DNA of 64,000 bases from Piper betle (GCA_033002965.1 JAURVB010014715.1:43455-107454); one strand, 5' to 3'. Shown: positions 27,542 through 39,922, counted from the first letter of the stretch. Made by a program: numbers and translations. Notes: generated by a model not told the origin, from the sequence alone.

Positions 27542-28890
27542 TCATTTTCATTTTCTTTTCAGTTTATAAACAACAAAGATATAAGCCGCTAATATTTATC
27601 GAGCCCCATGTTCATACCTGGCGTCTATTTTCATTTCAATGCGCATCGTGAATTTTATTTATAATAAAACTACTAAGAGTGGCCACTTATATATTGAGTG
27701 TAGTTAACATAACATCTCCTTATTCTTTTTTTTTATGTTGTACCAATTGAATCATTGATGCTGCATAAGACATTTCACATAGTCCTTTACAGAGCTTGTT
27801 GGGGGACAAGCACGCGTAGTGACTCGTATATAGGGTTGTTTCTTAAATGTGGGCTGCCAGTAGTCCCTGCTCATGCATCCTTTTTGGTTGAATTATTAAG
27901 AGGTGTTAGCCTTTCTCTCGTCCTTTCACGTGTGACCTAACCACCTATCCCCTTCAATACATATGTCAGTGACAAGGACATTAACTCATCCCCCACAATG
28001 CCTTCCAGCAAATTCACAATTTTGTACAGTATTAAGATTTTTGATCTACTAGTTAATTAATTATTTTTCCAAGAATAATTTGGGTCAAAAATGGCAATGA
28101 ACGGAGCTAGCCAAAATAATTTAAAGTAGTTAGAATTTTAAAATAATTATTTACTATTAATCTTTTTTAGATAATATAACGACTCAGCTTAAAGTATAAC
28201 ATAATGACCCTAGTCATTATAAATGTTATCAGAACAACGTCGTCCCGTATTAAATGGTGAGCTGGACTAAGAACGCTAACTAGGCTACAGGTTATGGGCC
28301 AAAAAAGTTATGGAGTTGGGGCTAGCAATAGGCTAAATAGGTAGATTGTGAGATTTCTCAATTTAGTCTCACATTTAATATTTATTGGACTAAGATCTTG
28401 TTAATAAATGAGAATGAATTATAGATCTTTAACTTGATTAACTATTTTTTAAAAATAATTTAGCTCTATTAATTTAAACTTTGGGTTTGGTCGTTATATA
28501 AAATGACTAAAAAATATGTTAAGACTTAGGAGTTGTATAAACCCTAAAATATAATTGGAAATTAGAATATTGGTTGCAAATTTTATATCATTTTTTATGA
28601 TCTAACGAGCCGAAGTTATAACTCTCGGCCTGGGTATGGTTCACGAGCCCTATCCCCAAGATGGGCTTAAAGTAGCCTATTAGAAACGAGGCCCACTTAG
28701 GTCTTGTTCCAAAGCCTACTCTAAATTGCGACCTCTCCTATCGAGCCAAGGCTAGATATGACCCACAAAAATAGGTATTTCCAAGCCTTCGTAAACACCA
28801 TCATAAGCATAAAAAAATTAATTCAACAAGAGCCTCTCATTCTACATTTATCTTACCTTAACACCTTGATCCTAAGATTAATGAGTCCTA

Positions 28891-29012
28891 TCAAAATATC
28901 AAAAATCATATTCGTATACTAATTTCATGCTATCATATTAACTTATTGAGAAATATCAAAAAACATATTCCTATATTAATTTCATGTTATCATATTAACT
29001 TACTGAGAAACG
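28891..29012. repeat. Two-copy ~60-bp tandem duplication
   Basis: The unit AATATCAAAAATCATATTC...CATATTAACTTATTGAGAA at about 28893-28953 is followed directly by a second copy at about 28954-29012 with a handful of substitutions. No coding content. Confidence 0.7.
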
Positions 29013-31531
29013 CACGACGAATGCTACATCACGTTAAATCACGAAGAAAACAAACTAGATGCGGAAACCTACTTTAATCTTTATGAATAAATGTATACTT
29101 TAAATTTTTATTTGAATTTTCAAATTACGGTTATTTCAAATTTTATGTGTGAACTAATTTATTATGTATTAATGATGAGATGTTTGAAAGAAAACCATAT
29201 ATCTAACTTTAGGGACCGAAACCCTTTATATAAATTTTTGTGACTACAAATTCTTTATTACACATGAATCTGAGTGTACAACTTTTCTTATTTTTAATTT
29301 AGCCCATCATAATAAATTAAAAATAAGTACACCAATCTTTATATGTTCTAAAAACTCCATACTTAATTAATTTGTATTTCAATGAACCTGATATAGAATA
29401 TGGTAACAAATCACATAAATAAGTTTATCAATAAAATAGTCTTCGATGTACAATTAATATGGGAGACCACAATAATAAATCTTAACATAAAAGCTTTAAT
29501 CAATTATTGGTTGATTGGTCTGCCTGTAATTTTATCAAATTTGTGTTAGTTGAGAGTGTGTGGCTTGGAATTTCTGCCTTCAATTGGATCATCTCTGTTG
29601 CTTTCTGGTGTTATATATCTTGTGTAGAAAGTTTGATCTAGCAAACTATTTAGTCACCACCTTTATTAACTACACATCCAAGAAATGTTGACTCTTTGTA
29701 TTGATTAATTAATTAATTAACTAGTAGTAATTTAATTTTGTAATTCAACTTTTTATGGGTAAGTCCAGCCTTTTATTAGCAAAAATCTAGTTGGATTCGG
29801 CTTGGATTTGTGTAAATGGTAAACTGTCGGGTTTGAATTATTTAAGTAATAAAAAGTTAAATAATAAATGATCAGATTTAAGTGGAATCTCCAAAACAAT
29901 CAGTGGATCTAATTTAAGCAATGCTCAAATCAAACCACACCAATAAGACACCCAATTTCAAACTATTATTTTTTTTATAGAATATATTATTATTATTAGT
30001 TAATTAATTAAATAATGAGCCGCACACAATATGTGGAGTCTATTTTTCAAATTAATTATTGTAGTTCTCATTTGGAGGTCAAACTAAACAGGAGTTTCAT
30101 TTGCATCCCTCTCAAGGATGTGACCAGACCAAAATTACCCATTTCACAAGGTGCACCACGCGGCAGTGACCCAATTCACCATTGGCCACCACCAAATCGC
30201 AACCGTAGATTGCCACGAGCAGTTACAACTAGAAGAGGTCACGTTCCCATGAATAGAGGTCACAACTAGAGACAAAGGAAGGCAAAGCCAGGCTGACTTC
30301 TCATCCTTTCCCTTCTCCACCACCAAAACAATCACGGCCAGGCAAGCAGCTGAGGTCTCCCCTCCACTTTTCCGGCGACGGCGAAGGTCATCGAGGCAGA
30401 AGTCGGATGATACAGAATCATAGAATCAGTCTGCAATTGTTTCATGGTTTTTTCCTGTGTTTTTTTTGGTAGCTTTTGTTGATATTGATCTTGATATGTG
30501 ATGGGTCAATGCCTATCGGACCAATCGAGGCGCCGCAGTGGATTGGGCGAGGCGGGGATTGGCGACGGGAGGGGCTGCTTAGCCATCGCCAAGGAGCAGA
30601 GGTCCAGGTTTTACATACTAAGGAGATGCATTGTCATGTTGCTCTGTTGGCACAAGTACGGCAAGTATGAACAATAATCTGATGAGCTTTGTATGCTTAT
30701 GTAAACATTTATAATAAGGTAGCAAGGTTAGAGCATATAGAACAGGTTGAAATGTACAAAATCTATCTCGAGGTTGTAAAGTTATGCATCTTGTTCGGAC
30801 TTTGCAAGTTGATGTTTTTTATGCAACTTAATTTCTAATGTATCTGCACCAAAACCCGTGTTTCCTGTTGTCGTGTTTCGCACGATTGATTGAGTTTAAG
30901 TGTGATGGGATAAACAAGATATTATTTATATTTTAACTTTGATGCTTTTGCATTGCTTGTTTTAAGTCCGGACAAAGGAAAATAAAGTCGGCGTTAAGAA
31001 GGGCTTCCTATTGTTTAAAATTTTATCATTTATAATTATATAGATTTTATTTTAAGATCAATAATACCCGCAACATCTTTTGAATATTAGGTGAAAAAAT
31101 AACAAGAATATTATTCATACTTTTCACTTTTTACCTTTGTCTTGCTGTTATGATGCTGTAGTAGTATTTTGTTTTATCATAGAAAATATGCAAATTAAAG
31201 CCATGGGGAGACGACGATAGATTAGTGAAAAAACAAAGATTGGTAGATGATGGTAAGAGAAGAGATTATGGTTGAAAACAAATGCGAGATTGTGAGATCT
31301 TCCAAACGTAAGATGATCATCATCATAATTCATAACAAATAGCTCAAACACCAATTTTTAAGTCCTTCAAGCAGGTCCCACGCTTGAATTCTTTGGATGG
31401 CTATCAAGTTAATCCTCATCCAGTGTTTGATGTAATTAAACTTGGACTTTTTGTTCCAAACAATTGAATTGTTTGGTTAGCTATCAAGTTGATCCTTATT
31501 CATTGATCTTATTTCTATTTTGCCTGCACTT

Positions 31532-31551
31532 TATATATATATATATATATA
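31532..31551. repeat. (TA)n microsatellite
   Basis: About ten TA dinucleotides directly abutting the left terminal inverted repeat of the TIR element at 31553. Confidence 0.9.
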
Positions 31552-31552
31552 G

Positions 31553-31961
31553 GATAGCCTTGGGGTGATTGGAGGAAACTCTAATAGGGTTATCAGATCA
31601 TAAAGACGGCCCAAATTTATTATAAAGGTAATCAGGCCCATCGGGGCATGGAATGGGCGTGACCGTGGGCATGGTGAAGAGGAAGGGTCGCGGCCTCTAT
31701 GGATCTCGAGGTTGTCAATGAGGAGGAAGGTCAGCGGCACTGCAAGCTTGGGCGTGGAGGAGGGTGGTAGAGGGCGCTCTTGTGGCGGCACTGCCCTTTG
31801 CCTCCCACACGTCCATGGCAGCGTCGCCCTTCCTCCTAGCCGTCAACCTCCAAATCACCCACATTGTGGTGGGCCCCACCAGTCTCTAGGCCGTCTTTAT
31901 AATCGGACGGCATAGATTAGAAGCGGTAAATGCAATAAATTTTCCTCTAGTCACCTGAGCT

Positions 31962-31964
<3 letters not shown>
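31553..31964. mobile_element. Short TIR element A, flanked by (TA)n on both sides
   Basis: About 412 bp. The left end reads GATAGCCTTGGGGTGATTGG and the right end, reverse-complemented, reads GATAGCTCAGGTGACTAGAG, giving imperfect terminal inverted repeats. ATAAAGACGGCC near the left end is also mirrored near the right end. Both ends touch TA dinucleotide tracts. The interior (about 31630-31880) is GC-rich, with no transposase. Terminal sequence and placement match element B at 32023, so both belong to one family. Possibly a microsatellite-associated MITE (comparable in habit to the rice Micron elements) or a non-autonomous DNA transposon carrying captured sequence. Confidence 0.6.

Positions 31965-32020
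<56 letters not shown>
31965..32020. repeat. (AT)n microsatellite between two TIR elements
   Basis: About 28 AT dinucleotides, uninterrupted. It joins the right end of TIR element A to the left end of TIR element B. Confidence 0.95.
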
Positions 32021-32022
<2 letters not shown>

Positions 32023-32025
<3 letters not shown>

Positions 32026-32847
32026 ACCTTGGGGTGACTATAGGAAAAATTTACTATAGTCATCTCCGATCTGGACCGTCGGATATAATCTAATAGCCCA
32101 AATTTGTTTTCTTAAAAAAACCTCATAATCTCCACCCACTCCACCGCCGCTGCCCTCGACAGAGGCCACCTCGCCGTCTGTCGTGCCCACGCCCTCGCCC
32201 TCGTCGTCGTGCCTCCGTAGGTCTTTGCCCCTCTACGACCCCTCCCACGCCGCCACGCCCCCTCGCGACCCTGCCCGCATGGCCGTACCCTTAGCCGGGT
32301 CACCACCCCCTCATGACCGCCCTCGCCGTCGTGCCCCCTTGCGACCCCGCCCAAGTCGCCATGCCCCAGCCTAGGTCTTCTAACCCCTCGCGACCCTGCC
32401 TACACCTCACCTGGGCCTGCTCTGTGCCCCCACCCCCTTGCTCATCTACTATGCCCATGCCCGCACCCACACCGCTGACCTCTGCCTCGCCCACACTCGT
32501 GGTGTCGCCGCCCTCGCTCCTCTGCCACGCCCATGCTCGCGCCTATGCCCAACGCGCCAATGTTGTTCCTCTTTGCTGCACCCATGCCCCCGGGCATGGG
32601 TGTGGCGAGGAGGAATAGCATCGGCGCGTCGAGCATGGGCGTGGCAAAGGTCCTCGGCAATGCAGATAGGGGCGCGAGGGAGTAAGCACAACTGAGGGCG
32701 CGAACGCTGGCTGGGGAGCATAACGACGTGGACGACAGTGGGAAGGAGGAGGGAAAGATTAGAGGTAGAGCTAGGCCGTTAGATTATATTCGACGATCTT
32801 GATGGGGCGACCGGAAGAAATTTTTCTTACAGTCACCCTAGGTTATC
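32023..32847. mobile_element. TIR element B with GC-rich internal sequence
   Basis: About 825 bp. The left end GATACCTTGGGGTGACTATA matches the reverse complement of the right end, GATAACCTAGGGTGACTGTA, and both continue AGGAAAAATTT/AGAAAAATTT. Inverted similarity resumes further in at CGTCGGATATAATCTAA against CGTCGAATATAATCTAA, so the inverted repeats span about 75 bp. The interior (about 32120-32740) is very GC-rich and repetitive around CCCATGCCC/CGCCCACGCCC. Open frames there run on several strands and frames at once, which is a composition effect. No transposase domain is visible. It abuts (AT)n on the left and a short TA-rich tract on the right. Confidence 0.65.
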
Positions 32848-33633
32848 TTTATTATATATATAATTAGAAAAATATGTGGGCACAAATAATAATGCCACCT
32901 TAGATAGTAATTGTCGAAACAAATGGAGAGGAAGAATATAGGCAAAGCCCAATTTTGTATTTGTCAAATCATAGATATAATCTTTCAAAAAAATAGTAAT
33001 AGAGTTATTTTTTGTACGTCGGATGATGATATTCCTCGGGAATCAGAGTAGTGTGGATATGCTTTGTCTTCGCTCCGGTGACGGTAGTCGTAGTTTATGT
33101 ATTGCTCGGTGTTTTTAATGCTAAAAAACCTTTTAATAGCTATAATAAATTGTCACAGGATTTCTTTGATGGACGGCTTCGATAAAAAATTCTCATAGTA
33201 TTTGAGTTGACAAATAATAATGACAAGATCCCATGACCAAATTACTATTTGTCACGGATTTAAGTTTTTTTACTAGTGTTAAAAACCCTTTTTCATTAGC
33301 GATAGGATGTTTGGTCTTGTAATTTGAGCTTATTTATTGAAAAATTGTAAAATTAAATAATTAACAGCTAAAAATCATATTTTTAAACTCATTTTTTGCT
33401 CCAAAAACATCTAGAATCAGCTCAATTCTATCGCCAGGCGAGTCAAATTTCATTAATGATATCATACTAACTAATTTTACAATTGATTTTTTGAGTCTAG
33501 TTATAAAAGTTATTAAAATATATTATCTTTTTTAGATTAGTCAAATCAATATTTTAAAATAATATAAATTATATATTTATTAATTTAAGTATCAAAATAT
33601 CAATACATATTAATTTTATACAACCATTTATTC

Positions 33634-33682
<49 letters not shown>

Positions 33683-34740
33683 CTCCAAATCGACTTTGAA
33701 TCAACTTTAAATTAGCTTAGAATCAATTCTGAGTCGGCTTCTCTCCATGACACGCCAAGTTGAGTTCAAGTTTAAAAACTATTAAAGAAAATGTGTTTGA
33801 GTATAATACGATGACAAAATATAAAGTGGTAGAGATACTCTTAAAAACTTTCACAAAACATGACAAAATAAATGGAAAGGTTCATCCATTTTTTTATTTT
33901 TTTCAATAACTCCCCTAATAACCGTGATCATAAATTATTATTTTATAAGATCTATCAGATTTTATAATTATAACAATAAGTTCAACTAACTTCATGACAA
34001 AATTTTCTAAATGACTATTTAAATTACCAACTAACGAGTCGTTCTGAATTAAATAGGATAAAATGGTAAATAACTTATTTACTATAAAAAAATGGCAAAA
34101 AACTTATTTACTTTAACTAAACCGGCTTTAAATAAATATAAATAGTGGTGTTAGAAGGTTCTATAGTACCCAATTTGTCAATTTGACAAAATATTATTTA
34201 ATTATTTTCTACATCACTGTAAAATTTATTCCTACATAACTCAACATTAATCTTGAAAAGTTTAATTGTCAAAGAATCTTTTGATAAATTAATTTAATTT
34301 AGAATATTTTTTACTTATTCTCTAATTTGTTATACTCAATTACCAAAGTTTAGAAGGTTGCAATATTTTATATTTTGTGAACAAGAAAGTATTTTAGTTA
34401 ATTGTAATTTTTAACAAATTTAATATTATTAGTTAATAGCTTCGTTATAAAAAAAATTTAAATAGTAATCTCGGCCGAATGAACCATTTATAACCTTAAT
34501 AAAGCATAATAGTTAATACTTAAATATTTGGTTTCAAACATTAATATGCTTAGAAAAATAGCACAAATTCCCCAAAAACATAATAATCTGATAACATATT
34601 TATTATGAATATGAAGTAATCCGGTTGATAGAAGGTCTTTGAAGTTTGAACCATGGGTTATTAGTCTCGAATGGTGTCCGTAATTAAAAAATTGCACATC
34701 CCGGAGTTAGGGATGCGGTTTCGATTCCTAAGTCTCCAAA
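32848..34740. other. AT-rich intergenic DNA with a CACTA-like end and (AT)n tract
   Basis: No gene. An (AT)n microsatellite lies at about 33638-33680. The CACTA-like end at 33278 is listed separately. A tRNA B-box-like string (GGTTTCGATTCC) occurs at 34711 but without a foldable tRNA around it. Confidence 0.5.
32990..33278. mobile_element. CACTA-like transposon end (fragment)
   Basis: The sequence TTTTTTTACTAGTG ending at 33278 is the reverse complement of CACTAGTAAAAAAA, the form of CACTA (En/Spm) terminal inverted repeats. Upstream, related motifs TTGTCACAGGATTT (about 33151) and TTTGTCACGGATTT (about 33249) look like the repeated subterminal motifs of such elements. The opposite terminus was not found, so only an end fragment is claimed; the left boundary is approximate. 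Confidence 0.4.
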
Positions 34741-36822
34741 GGTTACTTATATTCCATATGCTTCTTCACATAACCTTGGATTGGATGAACTCAAGACCAA
34801 CGTGATCAGCCGAGTCCCCATCCCGAGCTTCTTTCCTAGTCTCACCGTGATCTCCTCCTTGGTAGGTTTTATGTCTTTACCCCTCATTTCTCAACCAAAT
34901 TGTACATAGATGGTGATTAATTTTTACTTTCTCTAACTCTTGCATGACTTCATAATTTGTGGGTAATCTTCTCTTTCTATCATAAACTTGTCTTTATAGA
35001 GGTGGACCTTGTTTACTAATCTCTATTTTTATTGGATTTTGATTAAGATGTTAACAAATTCTATATGCTATATGCCTCTTCACATACATTGGGTTTGATG
35101 AACTCAAGACCAACGTGATCATCCCAGTCCCCATCACGTGACTCACTCGTTCAATAAAAGAAGGCATGCGAGTGACTCGTTGGTGGCAAGCTTCTTTCCC
35201 AGTCCCACCGTGATCTCCTCCCTGGTAGTTTTTATATCTTCACCCTTCCTTTCCCAACCAAGTCGTACTCTAATGGTGATCAATTTTTACTTCCCCTAAC
35301 CTTTTGCATGGGTTCATAATTTGTGGGTAATCTTCTCTTTCTACCATAAACTTGTCTTTAGAGAGGTGGAACTGCTTAAGATGTTAACAAATTCTATATG
35401 CTACATGCTTCTTCACATACCTTGGATTTGATGAACTCAAGACCAATGCATCAGCCCAGTCCCGATCACGTAACTCACTCACTCAATAAAAGATGGCATG
35501 CGAGTGAGTCGTGAGTGGCAAGCTTCTTTCCCCATCCCACCTACCTGGTAGGTTTTGTATCTTCACCCCTCCTTTCCCAACCAAACTGTACTCAAATGGT
35601 GATCAATTTTTACTTCCCCTAACTCTTGCATGGTTTCATAATTTGTTGGCAATCTTCTCTTTCTATCATAAACTTGTTTTTACAAAGGTGGACCTTGTTT
35701 ACTGATCTCTTTTTTTATTGGATTTTGATTAAGATGTTAACAAATTCTATATGCCACATGCTTCTTCACATACCTTGAATTTGATGAACTCAAGACCAAC
35801 GCGATCAGCCCAGTCCCCATCACGTAACTCACTCACTCAATAAAAGAAGGCATGCGAGTGAGTCGTCGGTGACAAGCTTCTTTCCCAGTCCCACCGTGAT
35901 CTCCTCCCTGGTAGTTTTTATGTCTTCACCCCTCCTTTCCCAACCAAATTGTACTCAGAAGGTGATCGATTTTTACTTCCCCTAACTCTTGCATGGCTTC
36001 ATAATTTGTGGGTAATCTTCTCTTTCTATCATAAACTTGTCTTTACAAAGGTGGGCCATATTTACTGAGCTCTTTTTTTATTGGATTTCGATTAAGATGT
36101 TAACAAATTCTGTATGCTATAAGCTTCTTCACATGCCTTGGATTTGCTGAACTCAAAACCAACGTGATCAGCCCAGTACCCATCACGCGATTCAGTCACT
36201 CAATAAATGAAAGCATGCGAGTGAGTCGTCGGTGACACGCTTCTTTCCCAATCCCTCCATTATCTCCTCCCTGAGAGGTTTTATGCCTTCACCCCTCCTT
36301 TCCCAACCACAGTGTACTCGAATGGTGATCAATTTTTGCTTCCCCAAACTCTTGCATGGCTTCATAATTTGTGGGTAATCTTCTCTTTCTATCACAAACC
36401 TGTGTTTAAAGAGGTGGGCACTGTTTACTGATCTCTTTTTTTATTGGATTTTGATTAAGATGGTAACAAATTCCTATCCTTAGACTTGATGAACTCAAAG
36501 ACCAACGTGATCAGCCCAGTCCCCATCACGTGACTCACTCGCTCAATAACAAAAGAAGGCACGAGAGTGAGTCATCGGTGGCAAGCTTCTTTCCCAGTCC
36601 TACAGTGATCTCCTCCCTGTTAGGTTTTATATCTTCACCCGTCTTTTCCCAACCAAACTGTACTCAGATGGTGATCAATTTTTACTTCCCCAAACTCTTG
36701 CATGGCTTTATAATTTGTGGGTAATCTTCTCTTTTTATCATAAACTTATCATTACGAAGGCGTGTTTACCGATCTATTTTTTTAGTGAATTTCGATTAAG
36801 ATGTTAACAAATTCAAACTTTT
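34741..36822. repeat. Six-unit tandem array, ~305-365 bp per unit
   Basis: Six consecutive related units. The landmark AAGATGTTAACAAATTC (or a one-base variant) ends units at about 35045, 35378, 35731, 36093, 36457 and 36798, giving spacings of 333, 353, 362, 364 and 341 bp. Every unit contains GATGAACTCAA, CCAACGTGATCA or a variant, GTGATCTCCTCC, TCACCCCTCCTTTCCCAACC or a variant, ATGGTGATCAATTTTTACTT and TAATTTGTGGGTAATCTTCTC. Units 2-6 also hold an inverted pair, GACTCACTC ... GAGTGAGTC or close variants, absent from unit 1. The array is non-coding as far as I can see and ends about 200 bp before the 5' exon of the Tudor/AT-hook gene. Confidence 0.92.
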
Positions 36823-38656
36823 TAAACAAAAATTGATTCGGCTTTATCCTCATAAACAAACTAGGAATTCAAGTTGTAGTTAAACAAAAAACCCGAGTCA
36901 GGGAAGCCCCACCCTTATTGAGCCAAGGTTTAATTTAAGCCTGGGTTTAATGTATTAAATCCCGAGTTAAGGAGGGCAACTCAGTCTACCCGCTATTAAC
37001 CCCACTAACTGCCTGCATAAAAGTGGGGCCCACTATTACCGGTTTGTTTTCCCTCGCTTCCCTTCTCCACCCGCCGACTCTCCCTGCCCTCCCTTCTCCG
37101 CCGCCGCCGCCGGAGCAACCTCGCCCTCCACGATTCCGACGGCCGAGACGCCGACCGAGGATTGGATCGAAGGTACGGGCTCCTCCCACTTCCTTGCGCG
37201 GAATCTTTTGCGAATCCGTGGAATTGAGCCTCCCACGGATCCGGTTAGGGCGCTCGGGTTGATCGGTGATTCCGCCCCTGGCGAAATCCGATCGATTTCG
37301 ACGTGAATGGGGCAGAATTTTTGTGCCTTTTCTTTCTTTTTTGCACTGTGGATGTGGTCGGTGGTGTTTGGTTTGATCTGTTGAGAGTGGCTCCGATGTT
37401 CGTTTTTTATGAATACAGCGTAAAATTGGAATCTCTTGTTAATTTTTTTCTCGGTATGATTGATTTGTTCACATTGTGCTAGATGTGCGTATGCCTTGGT
37501 TGAGGAATTAGGATAGTTTGAATTGCATGTTTTTTTATTTAATTTTTTCAATCGGATGATACTGTTTTTTGTAAATGAAAACCACTGGTTGGTTTGATCT
37601 TTAGAGAATGGTTCCATTGTTAGTTTTTCAAGAATGTAGGATAAAGTTAATTGCTTTTATTTGGGAGTTCTTTTAGTTGGATTGTTTTGTTGACATCATT
37701 AACAGTTGATTGACCTGCTAGGATATGGGTGATTGTATCCTGTATTTATGTTCGGACCTTTGGACCCTGGTTGCTGCATGTTTAAATTTTCTCTATCAGG
37801 TGATCGATGCTATTTTTGTGTTATTATAACCTCTGTTTGGTTGATCTGCTGAGAATGATATTATTTCTAGTTTCCAGAGTACAATATAAAGTTAAAAGCT
37901 TTTTATGAGATGGTATTTTTAGTTGGGTTGATTTGTTGACAATATTGCCAATTGATTACTGTAATTGTTTCCATAGTATTCTGTAATTATGATCGGACGT
38001 TGGTACCATCAGTAGGGTAAGTGTTAATGTTAGACCTTGTTTTTTATTGATTGTTGGCCGTAGGGTTTTTTATAATTATTTTGGTGGATGTTTTAGGAGG
38101 TGATAAAGCTTAAGTTTAACGGCACTACATCCCTGTTGTTTCAGCCAATTTATTTACTTACGTGTTATTGACTGATTTGTGTTTCTAATTATATTTGTCT
38201 GCTGAATTCTGTAATTATGATCCAACATTGATTAAAGGAGTATTTAGATACCATTTAAGCTGGTTTGGGCATATACAATGGAGACCTTCCAACTGCAATT
38301 GTGAAGTGATTTGTTTGTGAGTTTGTAATACACCAAAGATTGGCATACGAAAGCCAAGAAAGAATATGGACGTTTACAATTTAAGCTTTGACATGGTCTA
38401 AAGATAGATCATAGAGTGAAATGGCGGGATAGGATCCATATCCCCAATCCCAATCCATATAGTTGATGCTTCTATTCAATTTTATTTTTGTTAAACGTGG
38501 TGAATGATTATATATTCTTTTTGTTTTTTATATACATTTCTTATGTACTTGATTGCTATTGATTTCTGGATTAATTTTTTTTGACGTGATCGATTGTGAT
38601 ATTATTTCAGCTATACCACTGGAACCTTCTTCGGCAATTAGTAAATTTTTGCTGGT
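36823..38656 (+). promoter_or_regulatory. Promoter and 5' UTR with a long leader intron (Tudor/AT-hook gene)
   Basis: A GC-rich block at about 37040-37172 (CCGCCGCCGCCGCC) looks like a transcribed leader; the exon would end at GATCGAAG before the donor GTACGG at 37173. The acceptor TATTATTTCAG ends at 38610, giving a T-rich 1.44-kb leader intron 46 bp upstream of the first ATG. The body of the intron has no coding content. The splice sites are inferred by eye. Confidence 0.55.
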
Positions 38657-39871
38657 ATGATGGAAGAACCTTCCACAGCACCGGATAAACGTATTTTCAA
38701 GTTACCTGGTAAGCCTATTGTTGTTATTAATGGGGTACCACCACCTGAAGTACAATTCAATGGTACTGTTTCTACTCAATTGAAAACTCGGACAAATGCA
38801 GAATCGCAAAAAAATGCTGGCCTTGGGAAAGCTATTGAAGGACGAGATGTGAGGAAGCTGTTTGGCATTCAATATTTTTTGGGTAAAGTGGAAAGGTTTG
38901 ATGAAAATACGAATTGGTATAGGGTGGTTTATGAAGATGGCGATGCAGAAGATCTTGAGTGGCATGAATTAGAGGAATTCATTGTGCCACTTGACATCAA
39001 TATTCCACTAGAGCAACTTGCTACGAAGGCCTACAAACAGGATACTTCCAAATCTGAGCCTGTTGACAACTCAGCTAAGCGGGGAAGAGGTCGCCCTAAG
39101 GGTTCTAAAAACAAAAAAAGGCTGTAAAAACTGCTGCAAAAAGTAGTGCCATTACAACAGCATCTCCTGAAGGAGTGAAATCAGGAAGAAAAGAGGAAGG
39201 CCAAGAAAAACACCTGAGTCAAAAAGTGCAGAACAAGCAATAACTTTAAAGAAAACAGTAAGCGACAGTGCTACAGATAAAGGAGGAATAACTACTCAAG
39301 GTTCAGCAAGTGGAAGAAAAAGGGAAGGCCCAGGAAAGTGGCTGCAGCGGAGACAACCACAGAGAGTAATTTAGTTGTAGAGCACGCAATTGGTGAACCT
39401 GAACGTCCAATTATGATTGACAATACTTTCACGGATGCTATTTCAGTTGATCCAAATGCACTGTACGGAAGTCAGGCTCAAAATCCTACTCAAGTTGTTT
39501 CAGTTGAAGCATTAGCATCTTCTGAACCAGTGCATCAAATGAAGACTCAGATTGCTCCAAATGAAACAGATGTTCGATTCAGAACCCTGGCTTATATACA
39601 GACAGGGGGCTTTCCGGTAGAAGTGTACCCTACATTTGGACACCAAGTTCAGACAGATAACAGTACAATGGATAGCTTTCTATTTGGATCTCACACTCAC
39701 GGGCCAAGCTCGAATCCTCTGTCAGGAAGTATTCAAGTTAATGCCAGTGCAAATTCAGCAACAGGACATCAATCACAAACAGGCAAGACAGCAGGAGAAA
39801 GCTTTTATGGTGGAGCAAACACATTTCCCGAGTTCCAAATTCAAACCCAAAGTAAGACTACCATTGGCTAA
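38657..39871 (+). CDS. Tudor-like/AT-hook protein (annotated in monocots as dirigent protein 17-like)
   Basis: Start chosen at the ATG-ATG pair at 38657 just after the leader intron; the protein begins MMEEPSTAPDKRIFKLPGKP. An N-terminal block LPGKPIVVINGVPP and a Tudor/PTM-like block (about residues 60-115: EGRDVRKLFGIQYFLGKVER, NWYRVVYEDGDAEDLEWHEL) are followed by AT-hooks KRGRGRPKGSKNKK and two GRKRGRPRK-like hooks, then a Gln/Ser/Thr-rich tail. Such proteins are presumed nuclear and chromatin- or DNA-binding; despite the database name, no dirigent fold is visible. The open frame is broken three times by missing single bases in purine runs (A7 at 39113-39119, A4 at 39189-39192, G3 at 39322-39324); as written, translation stops at 39127. 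The last frame ends at 39871; the same frame continues past that TAA to a second stop at 39922, so the C-terminus is uncertain. With the breaks allowed for, the product is about 405 residues. Confidence 0.72.
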
Positions 39872-39922
39872 TTACCTAATGAAGTTAAGTTTGTTCCTGA
39901 ACAGAACAGCCAACGCTTCTAA

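Larger units (their letters stand above)
24571..31531. other. Gene-poor, repeat-derived intergenic region
   Basis: About 7 kb with no gene that I can support. Near 24855-24920 a segment (AACGCAAGTACACGTGCCG followed by GTATCGTCCCACGAGGA) is of a type often seen in plant retroelement non-coding regions; the family is not certain. Other local repeats are listed separately. A modestly GC-rich patch at 30110-30670 contains short open frames with no recognisable domain. Confidence 0.5.

Noticed and set aside
32112..32721. Overlapping Pro/Ala/Arg-rich open frames in the TIR element
   Set aside because: They run on both strands and in several frames through simple GC-rich sequence inside a mobile element.
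34620..34740. tRNA-like B box (GGTTTCGATTCC) suggesting a tRNA or SINE head
   Set aside because: No A box at the right distance and no cloverleaf could be formed; no poly-A tail or target duplication seen.
34741..36822. Tandem array considered as a CRISPR-like or rDNA spacer structure
   Set aside because: Unit length is about 350 bp with no constant-repeat/variable-spacer pattern, and no rRNA sequence is adjacent.
37036..37617. 193-codon minus-strand open frame over the GC-rich leader
   Set aside because: Antisense to the 5' UTR and leader intron of the Tudor/AT-hook gene; no homology.
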